Shown: positions 1 through 8,254, counted from the stretch's first letter. The stretch: 16,343 nt of DNA from Desulfobacteraceae bacterium (GCA_021162325.1 JAGGYV010000073.1:1-16343), one strand, 5' to 3'. Notes: generated from the letters alone by a model not told the origin. A program made the numbers and translations.

Positions 1-1263
1 AGTGATGTAAAGTGCCATAAAACCAGGAAATTTGATCGTTGAACCGGTGGCAGAAAAGGTATAATCCGCCGCCTTAATAGAGATAGAATTCTGATTAATC
101 AGGGCCTGGGTCATTTGGGATGCCATAAATCGTTTCCAGATTAGCTGGTACAGCGCGGACTGATCTTTGGTCAGAAATTGAGCGACTTTTTCCGGTGTAT
201 GATTAACGGATGTGGGTCGGATGGCTTCATGGGCATCCTGCGCTTTGTTCTTGTTTTTAAACGCCCTTGGCTTTGACAGCGCATATTCCGGGCCGTATTT
301 CTCTTTTATGAGCTCAAGCGCTTCAAGGGCGGCTTCTTCAGCGATCCGGATCGAATCCGTTCGCATATACGTAATCAACCCCACATATTCTCCGGCACCC
401 AGATTAATTCCTTCATAGAGCTGCTGCGCCACCACCATGGTTTTCTTGGCGGAAAACCGTAATTTCCGAATGGCTTCCTGTTGGAGTTTGCTGGTTATAA
501 ACGGCGGATACGGATTTCGTTTGACTGTTTTTTTCTTAACTGCATCAACAATATAGGATGCACCTGAAAGATCGCTTAAAACCGTATCCGCTTCCTGCTG
601 ATTGCCGATTTTAATCTTTTTCCCGTTCTTTTTAGCCAGTTTTGCGGAAAACGCTGGCGGTTGCTCACCTTCAAGATATGCTGTGACGGACCAGTATTCT
701 TCAGGATCAAATGCGAAAATCGCCCTTTCCCGTTCACAGATAATCCTGACAGCAACCGACTGGACCCGCCCGGCGCTCAACCCGTATTTGACTTTTTTCC
801 ACAAAACCGGAGAAATCTGGTACCCGACCAGACGATCCAGGATTCTGCGGGTCTGTTGAGCCTTATACTTATTCAGGTTCAGGTCTTCCGGCGCGGATAA
901 CGCTTCCAAAACACCTTTTTTGGTTATTTCATGAAAAAGTACCCGATGAAAGCGACGGCCCTTTTTCTTTAATATATCAGCCGTATGAAATGCAATGGCT
1001 TCGCCTTCCCGATCCGGATCAGGCGCCAGATAAATATCATCGGAATTTTTGGCAGCACTTTTAATGGCGCGAATGACTTTCTGTTTACCCTTAATTGTTA
1101 CGTATTGGGGTTCAAAATCATTTTCAACATCAATACCAATCTCTTTTTCCGGTAAATCCATGATATGACCCACCGTTGACGTCACATTATAGTCTTTGCC
1201 AAGATATTTTTTTAATGATCTCACTTTTGTCGGTGATTCGACGATCAATAGCGGTTTACTCAA
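1..1263 (-). CDS. topA: DNA topoisomerase I, N-terminal part (runs off the left edge)
   Basis: Type IA topoisomerase that relaxes negatively supercoiled DNA through a 5'-phosphotyrosine link. I translated 421 codons by hand from the minus strand. The protein opens SKPLLIVESPTK (TOPRIM start), then has VGHIMDLP near residue 36 and the TOPRIM acidic motif APDPDREGEA near residue 100. These are followed by GLSAGRVQSVAVR and the active-site segment LITYMRTDSIR with the catalytic Tyr, then QDAHEAIRPT. The C-terminal part and any zinc fingers lie outside the window. The start is TTG at 1263-1261, with GAGGA six bases upstream and no nearby in-frame ATG. It overlaps the dprA stop (TTGA), so it is probably translationally coupled to dprA. 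Identity is secure from the motifs; the start is inferred from the ribosome site. Confidence 0.96.
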   Translation of the reverse strand, partial: MSKPLLIVESPTKVRSLKKYLGKDYNVTSTVGHIMDLPEKEIGIDVENDFEPQYVTIKGKQKVIRAIKSAAKNSDDIYLAPDPDREGEAIAFHTADILKKKGRRFHRVLFHEITKKGVLEALSAPEDLNLNKYKAQQTRRILDRLVGYQISPVLWKKVKYGLSAGRVQSVAVRIICERERAIFAFDPEEYWSVTAYLEGEQPPAFSAKLAKKNGKKIKIGNQQEADTVLSDLSGASYIVDAVKKKTVKRNPYPPFITSKLQQEAIRKLRFSAKKTMVVAQQLYEGINLGAGEYVGLITYMRTDSIRIAEEAALEALELIKEKYGPEYALSKPRAFKNKNKAQDAHEAIRPTSVNHTPEKVAQFLTKDQSALYQLIWKRFMASQMTQALINQNSISIKAADYTFSATGSTIKFPGFMALYIT

Positions 1264-2384
1264 TTTATTTCCTCACTGATAGTAAAATATTTCCCCGGAC
1301 TCTGACTCACAAGCCCTTTTAATTCAAGATTTAATAATATAATTGAAAGATTTCCTACGTTCATACCGGTTTGCACGCTCAACGCATCAATATGAATGGG
1401 ATACGGCTCAAGAACCTTATATATGGCAGATTCATCACCGGTCAAATCAGGCAATAAACGGGTAACTGTCTCCGATTTTTTTTCAGAAAGCGTTTCTTCC
1501 GTATTCACCTTATTTTGAAATTGATAAAACTCCTCAATCACATCTTCGGCACAGGCAACCAGTTTGGCGCCTTGTTTTAAAAGGTTATGCGTCCCGATAC
1601 TTTTCGGTGAATTAATGCTTCCGGGAACCGCAAAAACCTCCCGGTCCTGTTCCCCGGCCAGACGTGCGGTAATCAGGGAACCGCTTCTTTGTGTTGCTTC
1701 AACAACCAGCGTTCCCAGAGTCATTCCGGATATAATCCGGTTTCTGGCCGGAAAATTATAGGCATTGGGTCCTTCCATTACAGGAAATTCCGAAATCACG
1801 GCGCCGTTTTCAATAATCTCATCATGAAGCCGCCTGTTCTCCGGCGGATAGATGACCCCAAGCCCGCTGCCCAATACAGCAATGGTTTCCCCTTTTGCCG
1901 ATATCGCCCCGATATGCGCTGCCGTATCAACCCCCCGCGCCATACCGCTGACAATCCTCAAGCCGCGTAACGACAAGTCCCGGCTCAATCGTTTGGCCAT
2001 GGACAACCCATAACTGGAAGCATTTCTTGACCCGACAATTGCCACGCTTTTATCTGTATCGTTAAGACGACCCTTCACATAAATATATGGTGGCGGATCA
2101 GGAATATGATGTAAAAGCGGAGGATATTCAGGGTCTGAACAAGTTATTATTCTGCATTGCTGCTTTTTTGCAAGTTCAATCTCTTTTTTTATATAATCAG
2201 GAAAACGAAACCCTTTAATGGCCCCGGCAATCCGATCACTGACACCGGCGACGGTCATCAATTCGGATTTTTTTGCATCAAAAACCTTTTCCGGTGTCTG
2301 GAATTGATCAAGAAGACGTTTATAAAGATGGTTTCCAACACCGGAAACATTTTTTAATGCCAGCCAGGCGGCAATATTGTCCAT
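1260..2384 (-). CDS. dprA: DNA-processing protein DprA (Smf)
   Basis: Binds incoming single-stranded DNA and loads RecA during natural transformation; in non-competent bacteria it still serves recombination. The 374-residue protein starts with a helix-hairpin-helix/SAM-like region (SGVGNHLYKRLL, about 14-25, and VAGVSDRIAGA, 45-55). The Rossmann-like DprA core follows: AIVGSR at 115-120, SGMARGVDTAAH at 146-157, GSGLGVIYPPENR at 172-184, FPARNRIISG at 211-220 and GSLITA at 235-240. A C-terminal winged-helix region (about 315-370, DALSVQTGMNVGNLSIILLNLELKG in part) completes it. Length and domain order are typical. It is followed with a 2-nt overlap by topA. The upstream neighbour is a four-helix-bundle gene that appears inserted between secF and dprA. 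Confidence 0.96.
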   Translation of the reverse strand: MDNIAAWLALKNVSGVGNHLYKRLLDQFQTPEKVFDAKKSELMTVAGVSDRIAGAIKGFRFPDYIKKEIELAKKQQCRIITCSDPEYPPLLHHIPDPPPYIYVKGRLNDTDKSVAIVGSRNASSYGLSMAKRLSRDLSLRGLRIVSGMARGVDTAAHIGAISAKGETIAVLGSGLGVIYPPENRRLHDEIIENGAVISEFPVMEGPNAYNFPARNRIISGMTLGTLVVEATQRSGSLITARLAGEQDREVFAVPGSINSPKSIGTHNLLKQGAKLVACAEDVIEEFYQFQNKVNTEETLSEKKSETVTRLLPDLTGDESAIYKVLEPYPIHIDALSVQTGMNVGNLSIILLNLELKGLVSQSPGKYFTISEEIN

Positions 2385-2400
2385 AGAAAATAAAAACTTT

Positions 2401-2450
2401 AGGCTGAAGGTTTATAGGCTGAAGGAATATAGACTGAAGGTGGAATACCA
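2401..2450. repeat. Left AGRCTGAAGG repeat cluster flanking the four-helix-bundle gene
   Basis: Three near-identical 10-mers occur here: AGGCTGAAGG at 2401, AGGCTGAAGG at 2416 and AGACTGAAGG at 2431. They are spaced about 15 bases apart, and the last continues as GTGGAATACC. The inverse of the same motif lies at 2828-2860, on the other side of the small gene. The repeats therefore bracket the gene in inverted orientation, which suggests the gene and its flanks form one inserted unit. Confidence 0.75.
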
Positions 2451-2456
2451 AAAAAA

Positions 2457-2813
2457 TCATTTTTTCCGCAACGAACGAATTAAACCGTTCAAGACCTTCT
2501 CAGTTTCTATAACACTTGGTTCTACCATACAGAAATCCTGAACACTCAGGTATCCTAAACGTTTGGATAAATCAAATTGATAATGCAGTTCCCTCAATGA
2601 ACCAAAGGCAATATTGAGAAATCTAAGATAATCTGCCTCGCTGTGACGCGCACAACCTTCCACGATATTCGATGGAACAGAAACTGCCGCTCGCCGCATT
2701 TGAGAAGTCAGCCCGAACAACTCTTCTCTCGGAAAAGCGGCAGTTACCCGATAAACAGAAATTGCTAAATCATCGGCCAATTCAAAAGCGCGAAGCTTTG
2801 TATGATCTCGCAT
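2457..2813 (-). CDS. Four-helix-bundle protein (23S rRNA intervening-sequence / S23 family)
   Basis: A 118-residue all-helical protein of the family first seen encoded in intervening sequences of 23S rRNA and related to the accessory protein Avd of diversity-generating retroelements. Family signatures are visible: KLRAFELADDLAISVYRVTAAFPREELFGLT (helix 1 and loop; only part quoted as motif), the hallmark QMRRAAVSVPSNIVEG near residues 38-53, then SEADYLRFLNIAFGSLREL and a C-terminal charged helix ending RSLRKK. The cellular role of free-standing copies is not established; RNA binding is a common guess. It sits between secF and dprA, which otherwise look like consecutive operon genes. It is bracketed by inverted AGRCTGAAGG repeats (2401-2450 and 2826-2860). 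No reverse transcriptase or variable protein is nearby, so a retroelement role is not supported. Confidence 0.9.
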   Translation of the reverse strand: MRDHTKLRAFELADDLAISVYRVTAAFPREELFGLTSQMRRAAVSVPSNIVEGCARHSEADYLRFLNIAFGSLRELHYQFDLSKRLGYLSVQDFCMVEPSVIETEKVLNGLIRSLRKK

Positions 2814-2825
2814 GATTCCCCCTAA

Positions 2826-2862
2826 AAGCCTTCCACCTTCAGTCTATCCACCTTCAGCCTTC
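2826..2862. repeat. Right inverted AGRCTGAAGG repeat cluster
   Basis: Reads CCTTCCACCTTCAGTCTATC followed by CACCTTCAGCCT, the reverse complement of the AGACTGAAGGTGG and AGGCTGAAGG units at 2401-2443. It starts only a few bases beyond the secF stop codon (2866-2868), so the insertion may have removed the original secF-dprA junction. Confidence 0.72.
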
Positions 2863-2865
2863 TTC

Positions 2866-3930
2866 TTATCCCGCTGTTGCAGCAAGTTTTCCGCCAGCCG
2901 CTCGTTCCTCCTGCAGCATCAGCAGAATGGGACTGGCAACATAAACCGAGGAATATGTTCCCACAATAACCCCCACAATCATGGCTAAAGCAAAATCATG
3001 AATAATATCGCCGCCTAAAAAAAACAGGCTGAAAAGAACAAGCAGCGTTGTCATGGAAGTCAGAATGGTTCGGCTCAACGTTTCATTAATGCTTTTATTG
3101 ATTATTTCATCAATCGGCAGTCGATTGTATCTTTTCAGATTTTCCCGAATCCGGTCATAAACAATAATCGTATCATTTAAAGAATACCCGACAATGGTCA
3201 AAAGTGCTGCAACAATCGGCAAAGTAAATTCAATATCTAAGATAGAAAAAATACCAATGGTAATCATCACATCATGAAGCAGTGCGACAACCGCGCCCAT
3301 GGCATATTTAAGTCTTAGCTGCCAGAACAGGATCAGCGTCACAATCAAAGCAACGGCAATGAGAAAAGGAATACTGACCGCAAACAAGGTAAAAAAATAA
3401 ACCGCCCCGATCAGCGACATGGCCATGACCCCGCTTAACATCCACTTGAGTTCAAACCTGCCGGAAATATAAATCGTGATAAACAAAAGGGTATAAAACA
3501 ATGCAAACAATGCTTTTTCCTGAAGATCCTTGCCTACCTGCGGTCCGACCATCTCGATACGACGAATTTCAATACCCGTGCCGGTGGCTGTTTCTACCGA
3601 TGTTTTAATGTGTTCAGAAAACCCCTTGTCCGTGATCAGGGTTTTATTGGTATGCACCAAAAATTCATTATCGTCTTTTTCACCGAATTGCTGGACAGCA
3701 GATCCGCCAAGACCCAACTCAGCAAGCCCAACCTTGATATTTTTAATGGTGACCGGCGTTTCACATTTAATCTGAATAATGGTACCACCCGCAAAATCGA
3801 TGCCGTAATTCGGGCCCTGGTGAATGATTAAAGAACCAATGCTTACCAGGATAAGGATGAATGAAAATGTAAAGGCAATGGTTCTTTTTCCGATAATATC
3901 AAGATTGATCCCAGGTTTAATAAACTCCAT
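2866..3930 (-). CDS. secF: Protein translocase subunit SecF
   Basis: Inner-membrane partner of SecD that uses the proton motive force to complete Sec-dependent export. The 354-residue protein has an N-terminal membrane segment (about 17-37, FTFSFILILVSIGSLII) and the SecD/SecF motif GIDFAGGTIIQIK near 43-56. A short periplasmic domain follows, then five C-terminal membrane helices containing GYSLNDTIIVYDRIRENL and SRTILTSMTTLLVLFSLFFLGG. I chose ATG at 3930 rather than the TTG one codon upstream, because AAGGAA is better spaced to ATG. It lies 96 bases after secD in the same direction, as usual for the yajC-secD-secF operon. Confidence 0.97.
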   Translation of the reverse strand: MEFIKPGINLDIIGKRTIAFTFSFILILVSIGSLIIHQGPNYGIDFAGGTIIQIKCETPVTIKNIKVGLAELGLGGSAVQQFGEKDDNEFLVHTNKTLITDKGFSEHIKTSVETATGTGIEIRRIEMVGPQVGKDLQEKALFALFYTLLFITIYISGRFELKWMLSGVMAMSLIGAVYFFTLFAVSIPFLIAVALIVTLILFWQLRLKYAMGAVVALLHDVMITIGIFSILDIEFTLPIVAALLTIVGYSLNDTIIVYDRIRENLKRYNRLPIDEIINKSINETLSRTILTSMTTLLVLFSLFFLGGDIIHDFALAMIVGVIVGTYSSVYVASPILLMLQEERAAGGKLAATAG

Positions 3931-4026
3931 CAACGCGTTCCTTTTCTTTTGCCTTACTTCTCAATTCCCGTAGAAAAACAAAAACTGGAAAGTAGCTTAT
4001 AAATTATAGGTTGCGGGTTTTCCGCG

Positions 4027-5607
4027 TCATATACTTAAAGATTTAACTCGAACCTTAAGATACAGATAATCAAAAATCAAACGAGTGACGACCAAAGCGG
4101 TAAACAGACTGGCCAGAACCCCCAGGCTCAATGTAACAGCAAACCCTTTGACCGGTCCGGTGCCAAACTGGAAAAGGACCAGAGCCGCAATCAGTGTGGT
4201 GACATTGGCATCTAAAATGGTCAGACTGGCGCGTTCAAAGCCGGTAGCAATTGAGGCCATCGGCGTTTTACCAAGCCGCATCTCTTCCCGGATGCGCTCG
4301 AAAATAATGACATTCGCATCCACTGCCATACCAATGGTTAAAATAATTCCGGCAATACCCGGCAGGGTCAGTGTCGCCTGAAACGCCGCAAGCCCGCCCG
4401 CTATCAGCAGTATATTTAAAACCAGCGCAAAATCAGCGACAAGCCCGGCACCCTTATAATAAATAATCATGAAAAGCAGTACAAAAATACCGCCCGCCAC
4501 CATCGAATAAAGGCCTTTACTGATGGAGTCATGCCCCAAAGAGGGGCCAACGGTTCGTTCTTCTATAATTTCTACCGGGGCCGGCAAAGAACCGGCCCGT
4601 AAAATAATGGCCAGATCGTGTGCTTCCTGGGCATTAAAACTACCGGTGATGCGTGCACTCCCGCCGGGAATTTTTTCCTGAATGGTGGGTGCGGAATAGA
4701 CTTTATTATCCAAAACAATGGCCATTCGTTTCTTGACATTCTCACCCGTGATTCTTTCAAATATCTTCGCGCCTTTGCGGTCAAAATCAATGGAGACGTA
4801 AGGCTCATTAAATTGTGAATCAATCTGAACACGCGCATCCGTCAGGTAGGCCCCGGTCATCAGCGTCCGTTTTTTTATCAGATACGGCTGCTTTTTGGCA
4901 CCGGCCGGTTCCTTATCGGAATCGACTGCCTGATAAAGAATTTCACTGCCCGGCGGCACATTGCCATTTAACGCAGCCCCTAAATCATGTTCTGCGTCCA
5001 GTAATTTGAATTCCAGCAAAGCGGTCTTCCCAATGAGAGCTTTGGCGCGCTCCGTATCCTGGATACCGGGAAGCTGGATCTGGATACGCCGTTCTCCCTG
5101 CACACGAATATCCGGCTCACTCACGCCAAACTGATCTATCCGGTTTCGGATGGTTTCCAGAGCTTGTTCCGTCGCCTGCTTCTTGATCTGGGCCACCCAT
5201 TCGTCGGACAATCCGATTTCAACCATTTTAATTCCATTCTCCAGCGCGCTGGACAGGATTTTGACATCCGGATAATTGTCCTCTAAAAGGTCATCGATTT
5301 TTTCAAGATCATTGGGGTCCATTAATTTAATAGACAGCGCTTTTTTCCCGGAATAATCAATCCCTTTATGCCGGATTTTTTCCTTGCGAAAAGAATCTCT
5401 CAGCTCGTTTCGAATCCGTTCCACGGTGCTTTCCACCGCTTTTTCGGTTTTTACTTCCAGAACAAGATGCATGCCTCCCTGAAGGTCAAGCCCCAGGTTA
5501 ATCTGTTTGTTCGGCCACCACCCCGGTTTAAACGTCGGGATGACATAAATGACGGCCACAATCAATACCAGTCCGATCACCGGAATTCGCCAGGAAAAAT
5601 CTTTCAA
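4027..5607 (-). CDS. secD: Protein translocase subunit SecD
   Basis: Works with SecF and YajC on the periplasmic side of SecYEG to pull out and release exported proteins. The 526-residue protein has an N-terminal membrane segment (about 8-26) and NLGLDLQGGMHLVLEV just after it. A large periplasmic region carries RIDQFGVSEPDIRVQGERRIQIQLPG, and the domain ends with ITGSFNAQEAHDLAIILRAGSLPAP. The C-terminal membrane bundle contains GMAVDANVIIFERIREEMR. The start is TTG, with AAAGGG eight bases upstream; the only nearby ATG is out of frame. An 87-bp palindromic repeat separates it from yajC, so some transcription from yajC may be attenuated there (inference). Confidence 0.97.
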   Translation of the reverse strand: MKDFSWRIPVIGLVLIVAVIYVIPTFKPGWWPNKQINLGLDLQGGMHLVLEVKTEKAVESTVERIRNELRDSFRKEKIRHKGIDYSGKKALSIKLMDPNDLEKIDDLLEDNYPDVKILSSALENGIKMVEIGLSDEWVAQIKKQATEQALETIRNRIDQFGVSEPDIRVQGERRIQIQLPGIQDTERAKALIGKTALLEFKLLDAEHDLGAALNGNVPPGSEILYQAVDSDKEPAGAKKQPYLIKKRTLMTGAYLTDARVQIDSQFNEPYVSIDFDRKGAKIFERITGENVKKRMAIVLDNKVYSAPTIQEKIPGGSARITGSFNAQEAHDLAIILRAGSLPAPVEIIEERTVGPSLGHDSISKGLYSMVAGGIFVLLFMIIYYKGAGLVADFALVLNILLIAGGLAAFQATLTLPGIAGIILTIGMAVDANVIIFERIREEMRLGKTPMASIATGFERASLTILDANVTTLIAALVLFQFGTGPVKGFAVTLSLGVLASLFTALVVTRLIFDYLYLKVRVKSLSI

Positions 5608-5733
5608 TGCATTTGCCCTTTCATCTGTCTGTTGTTACAATTTTAAAACGATCTTTCTTGTATCATTTTTTTTTAAAAAATCAAGTGTTCTTATTTCGTT
5701 GTTGAACGGAAAGTCTCTCAATTATAAATATTC

Positions 5734-5820
5734 TGTCATTGCGAGGGAGGTACGACCGAAGCAATCTCATCATAGACAGGGGATTACTTCGTTGTTCGTT
5801 CCTCACTCCTCGTAATGACA
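5734..5820. repeat. 87-bp palindromic repeat between yajC and secD
   Basis: The left end TGTCATTGCGAGGGAGG pairs with the right end CCTCACTCCTCGTAATGACA, giving imperfect inverted arms. GAAGCAATCTCATC and GGGATTACTTC lie inside. The arms resemble a dispersed bacterial repeat of the type TGTCATTGCGAGG...GCAATC seen in many genomes (from memory, not searched). No target duplication is evident at the ends. Transcribed in either direction it would fold into a long hairpin within the yajC-secD message. Confidence 0.72.
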
Positions 5821-5849
5821 ACTGAGATTCAGGGGTTTTCGTTCAGAGA

Positions 5850-6161
5850 CTATTTATTAAGGCCGGCAAGCGTACCCCGGGTCACTTTAATTCTGACTTT
5901 TTCTGCAATCTCAATGGTTACCGTTGTTTCATCCAATGACGTAATCTGACCATGAATGCCGCCGCTGGTAATTACTTTATCGCCTTTTTTAAGGCCTGTT
6001 ATCATTTCCTGGTGTTCTTTGGCCTTTTTTTGCTGGGGCCTGATCAGCAGAAAATAAAAAATAACAAACATCAAAATAATTGGTACAAAGGCGCCGAATC
6101 CACCGCCGGCCGCTCCACCGGAACCGCCGAGTTGACCCATTGCATATGCTGTATTTATCAA
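5850..6161 (-). CDS. yajC: Preprotein translocase subunit YajC
   Basis: Small single-span inner-membrane protein that associates with SecDF. The 103-residue product has a glycine-rich N-terminus (MGQLGGSGGAAGGGFG) and a hydrophobic span at about 26-42 (FVPIILMFVIFYFLLI). The YajC hallmark RPQQKKAKEHQEMI follows, then LKKGDKVITSGGIHGQI in the cytoplasmic domain. The start is TTG at 6161-6159, preceded by a strong AGGAGG. A downstream ATG at codon 8 lacks a ribosome site. It leads the yajC-secD-secF group on the minus strand. Confidence 0.96.
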   Translation of the reverse strand: MINTAYAMGQLGGSGGAAGGGFGAFVPIILMFVIFYFLLIRPQQKKAKEHQEMITGLKKGDKVITSGGIHGQITSLDETTVTIEIAEKVRIKVTRGTLAGLNK

Positions 6162-6206
6162 AACTGACCTCCTGATTTAAAACTTTATATTCATCGACTA
6201 TTGAAT

Positions 6207-6353
6207 CACATTTTGTAACTGCTCAGGTATATAGGCTATAGGCTGAAGGTAAATAGGGCAGGCGGAATAAGCTGTTTTTTTAAAAAAAATTATTCAGACA
6301 GCCCTTCAGTCTAAACCCCTTCAGCCTAATAAACTGAGTAGTTACCACATTTT
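6207..6353. mobile_element. 131-bp MITE-like palindromic element with 8-bp target duplication
   Basis: The element proper is 6215-6345. The left end GTAACTGCTCAG (6215-6226) and the right end CTGAGTAGTTAC (6334-6345) are inverted with one mismatch. Inside them sit inverted copies of AGGCTGAAGG (left) and CCCTTCAGTCT / CCTTCAGCCT (right). The inner part GGGCAGGCGGAATAA pairs imperfectly with TTATTCAGACAGCCC around a T7/A8 centre, so nearly the whole element is one long hairpin. CACATTTT directly flanks it on both sides (6207-6214 and 6346-6353). It has no ORF, so it is a non-autonomous element. The same internal AGRCTGAAGG motif flanks the four-helix-bundle gene at 2457-2813. Confidence 0.82.
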
Positions 6354-6418
6354 TTATAAAATTGATCACTCCATACTTGAAAATAACAATATCGTCAAAC
6401 AATTCTTAAAAGTTCCAT

Positions 6419-7873
6419 CTACTCTCTAACGATATGTCCCTCTCCGGGAATCAGGGACCTGTCTTCTTCTATGGTAATGATGACATCTCGTTGCATCTCA
6501 AGTTCTAAGAGCTCTTTTTTCTTTCGATTCAGCAAATAAGCGGCCACTTCTTTGGGAACAACCCCTTTGACTCCGGATACGCCGTCTTTTAACGTCTCAA
6601 GGCGCAGCCGCCGAAGAAAATTAAGCCCCAAAGATTCTACTGTAGGCGTAACCCCTCTCCCCCGGCAGTACCGACAGGGCTGCGAATTAATAAACTGAAT
6701 GGACGGCCGAATCCGCTGGCGGGACATTTCCATCAATCCAAAAGCCGAAAGCCGCCCGACCTTTGTGCGTGCCTTGTCGCTTTTAAGCTCCGCCTTTATC
6801 GCCTTTTCAACCTTTGTCTTGTTCTTACGGTCCCGCATATCGATAAAATCAATCACAATCAAACCACCAAAATCACGCAGCCTTAACTGACGGGCGACCT
6901 CCTCAGCTGCTTCCAGATTGCTCTGGAGCGCAGTTTCTTCCACAGATGTCTTTTGGGTCGCCTTGCCGGAATTGACATCAATGGAAACAAGTGCTTCGGT
7001 TTGTTCTATCACGATAGACCCACCGGATTTCAGGCGGACACGGTTCTCAAATATGGACGCAATCTGATCTTCTAACTGATGTTTTGAAAAAATCGGTTTA
7101 TCTATTTTATACCGCTTCACAATTTTAAGATGCGGCGGCGAAATCATCCTGAGGGACTCCTTGATTTCATTATAAACCGCTTCATCATCAATAAGAATTT
7201 CTGAAATATCCGGGGTGAAATAATCCCGGATCACCCGCTGGGCCAGGGTTCCTTCTTTATGCAGAAGAACCGGCGCGGATTCATCTACCCCTTCTTTAAT
7301 ATTTTTCCATACCCGCATCAGGTAGCGGAATTCTTTGGTCAGGGTTGTTTTGGTGCATTTCTGACCGGCGGTGCGTACAATGACTCCGAAGCCATCGGGT
7401 AACATCTGACCCATGATTTCCTTGATGCGTTTTCGTTCGGCTTCATCTTCAATTTTACGAGACACGCCGACCGTCTTGCTTCCCGGCATTAAAACCGTGT
7501 GACGGCCAGGGATTGAAACAAATGTGGTGAGCATGGCCCCTTTTTTCATAAACGGTTCTTTGGTGACCTGAACCATTAATTCCTGGCCGGTTTTAATAAT
7601 CGCCTTCAGTGACTGACCGCCGGACGGATCATCTAAAAAATAATCCGGATGGATTTCATGTTTTTGGAGAAATCCGTTTTTCTCAACACCATAATCTACA
7701 AATACCGCCTGGAGGCTGGGCTCGACCCGGGAGACAATCGCTTTATAAATATTGCCCTGGGTGACTTCTCTTGTCGTTGTTTCAATATGAAATTCTTCTA
7801 ACCGGTTGTTACTCACCTTGGCAATCCGGCATTCTTCAGTATCCACTGCATTGATCAGTATCTTTACACTCAT
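6419..7873 (-). CDS. rng: Ribonuclease G (RNase E/G family)
   Basis: Endoribonuclease that cuts single-stranded AU-rich RNA and matures 16S rRNA 5' ends. The 484-residue protein, close to E. coli RNase G in length, has an N-terminal S1-type RNA-binding region (GNIYKAIVSRVEPSLQAVFV then VEKNGFL). The catalytic DNase I-like core carries VSIDVNSGKA (Asp near 298) and VIDFIDMRD (Asp near 346 of the E. coli family, here about 341). The zinc-link motif CRYCRGRG lies near 399. It lacks the long C-terminal scaffold of RNase E. I chose ATG at 7873, which has AAGGA upstream, over a TTG ten codons earlier with no ribosome site. It is upstream of yajC, separated by a palindromic insertion. Confidence 0.95.
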   Translation of the reverse strand: MSVKILINAVDTEECRIAKVSNNRLEEFHIETTTREVTQGNIYKAIVSRVEPSLQAVFVDYGVEKNGFLQKHEIHPDYFLDDPSGGQSLKAIIKTGQELMVQVTKEPFMKKGAMLTTFVSIPGRHTVLMPGSKTVGVSRKIEDEAERKRIKEIMGQMLPDGFGVIVRTAGQKCTKTTLTKEFRYLMRVWKNIKEGVDESAPVLLHKEGTLAQRVIRDYFTPDISEILIDDEAVYNEIKESLRMISPPHLKIVKRYKIDKPIFSKHQLEDQIASIFENRVRLKSGGSIVIEQTEALVSIDVNSGKATQKTSVEETALQSNLEAAEEVARQLRLRDFGGLIVIDFIDMRDRKNKTKVEKAIKAELKSDKARTKVGRLSAFGLMEMSRQRIRPSIQFINSQPCRYCRGRGVTPTVESLGLNFLRRLRLETLKDGVSGVKGVVPKEVAAYLLNRKKKELLELEMQRDVIITIEEDRSLIPGEGHIVRE

Positions 7874-7933
7874 AAAAATCCTTTTAACTAAGTTATATGC
7901 CAATATAGTTCTTTAAGATGCGGCATTTCCAAA

Positions 7934-7962
7934 TAGATACCACATACAAAGACTGGTATCTA
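7934..7962. promoter_or_regulatory. 9-bp inverted repeat upstream of rng
   Basis: TAGATACCA and TGGTATCTA form perfect arms around an 11-base spacer, about 60 bases before the rng start codon on the minus strand. The symmetry fits an operator or a leader hairpin, but there is no direct evidence for either. No long T-run follows, so a terminator is unlikely. Confidence 0.35.
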
Positions 7963-8088
7963 AATATGAAATTGAGTAATACAAGTCAAATAATTTTTGA
8001 TTTAAGCAGGTTGCATGGGAAAAGAAGGCTGAAGGTGGAAGGCGGAAGAGGGAAGAGGGAAGGAAAAATGACCATCGAACACCCAACA

Positions 8089-8254
8089 TCAATTTTGATA
8101 GTCTCGTAAAAAGTCGGATTCCGACGGCAAAGTATAAAAGTTCAAATTCAAGGCGCGCAAATTATGAGTGATGATTCGTACTTAGCGTACTTTGAAGAAA
8201 CGAAGAATGCAGCGCAACAAAGAATTTGGACTTTTTACGAAGCCGTCAATTTTG
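8089..8254. mobile_element. 149-bp MITE-like element, copy A
   Basis: The element at 8097-8245 begins GATAGTCTCGTAAAAAGTC and ends GGACTTTTTACGAAGCCG. The ends are imperfect inverted repeats sharing TCGTAAAAAGTC. It is flanked by the direct repeat TCAATTTTG (8089-8097 and 8246-8254); the exact boundary is ambiguous by one to three bases. A second copy of the same length lies in reverse orientation at 15685-15833, differing at five positions by my alignment. There is no coding capacity, so it depends on a transposase elsewhere. Confidence 0.85.

Noticed and set aside
2457..2813. Accessory (Avd-like) protein of a diversity-generating retroelement
   Set aside because: There is no reverse transcriptase, template repeat or variable-repeat gene nearby; only the fold family is shared.
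4572..4838. Minus-strand 88-codon ORF inside secD
   Set aside because: It is an alternative frame of secD, whose own frame is fully conserved.
7918..8109. Short plus-strand ORF (63 codons)
   Set aside because: It reads through a purine-rich repeat and into the 149-bp element, has no ribosome site and no recognisable domain.
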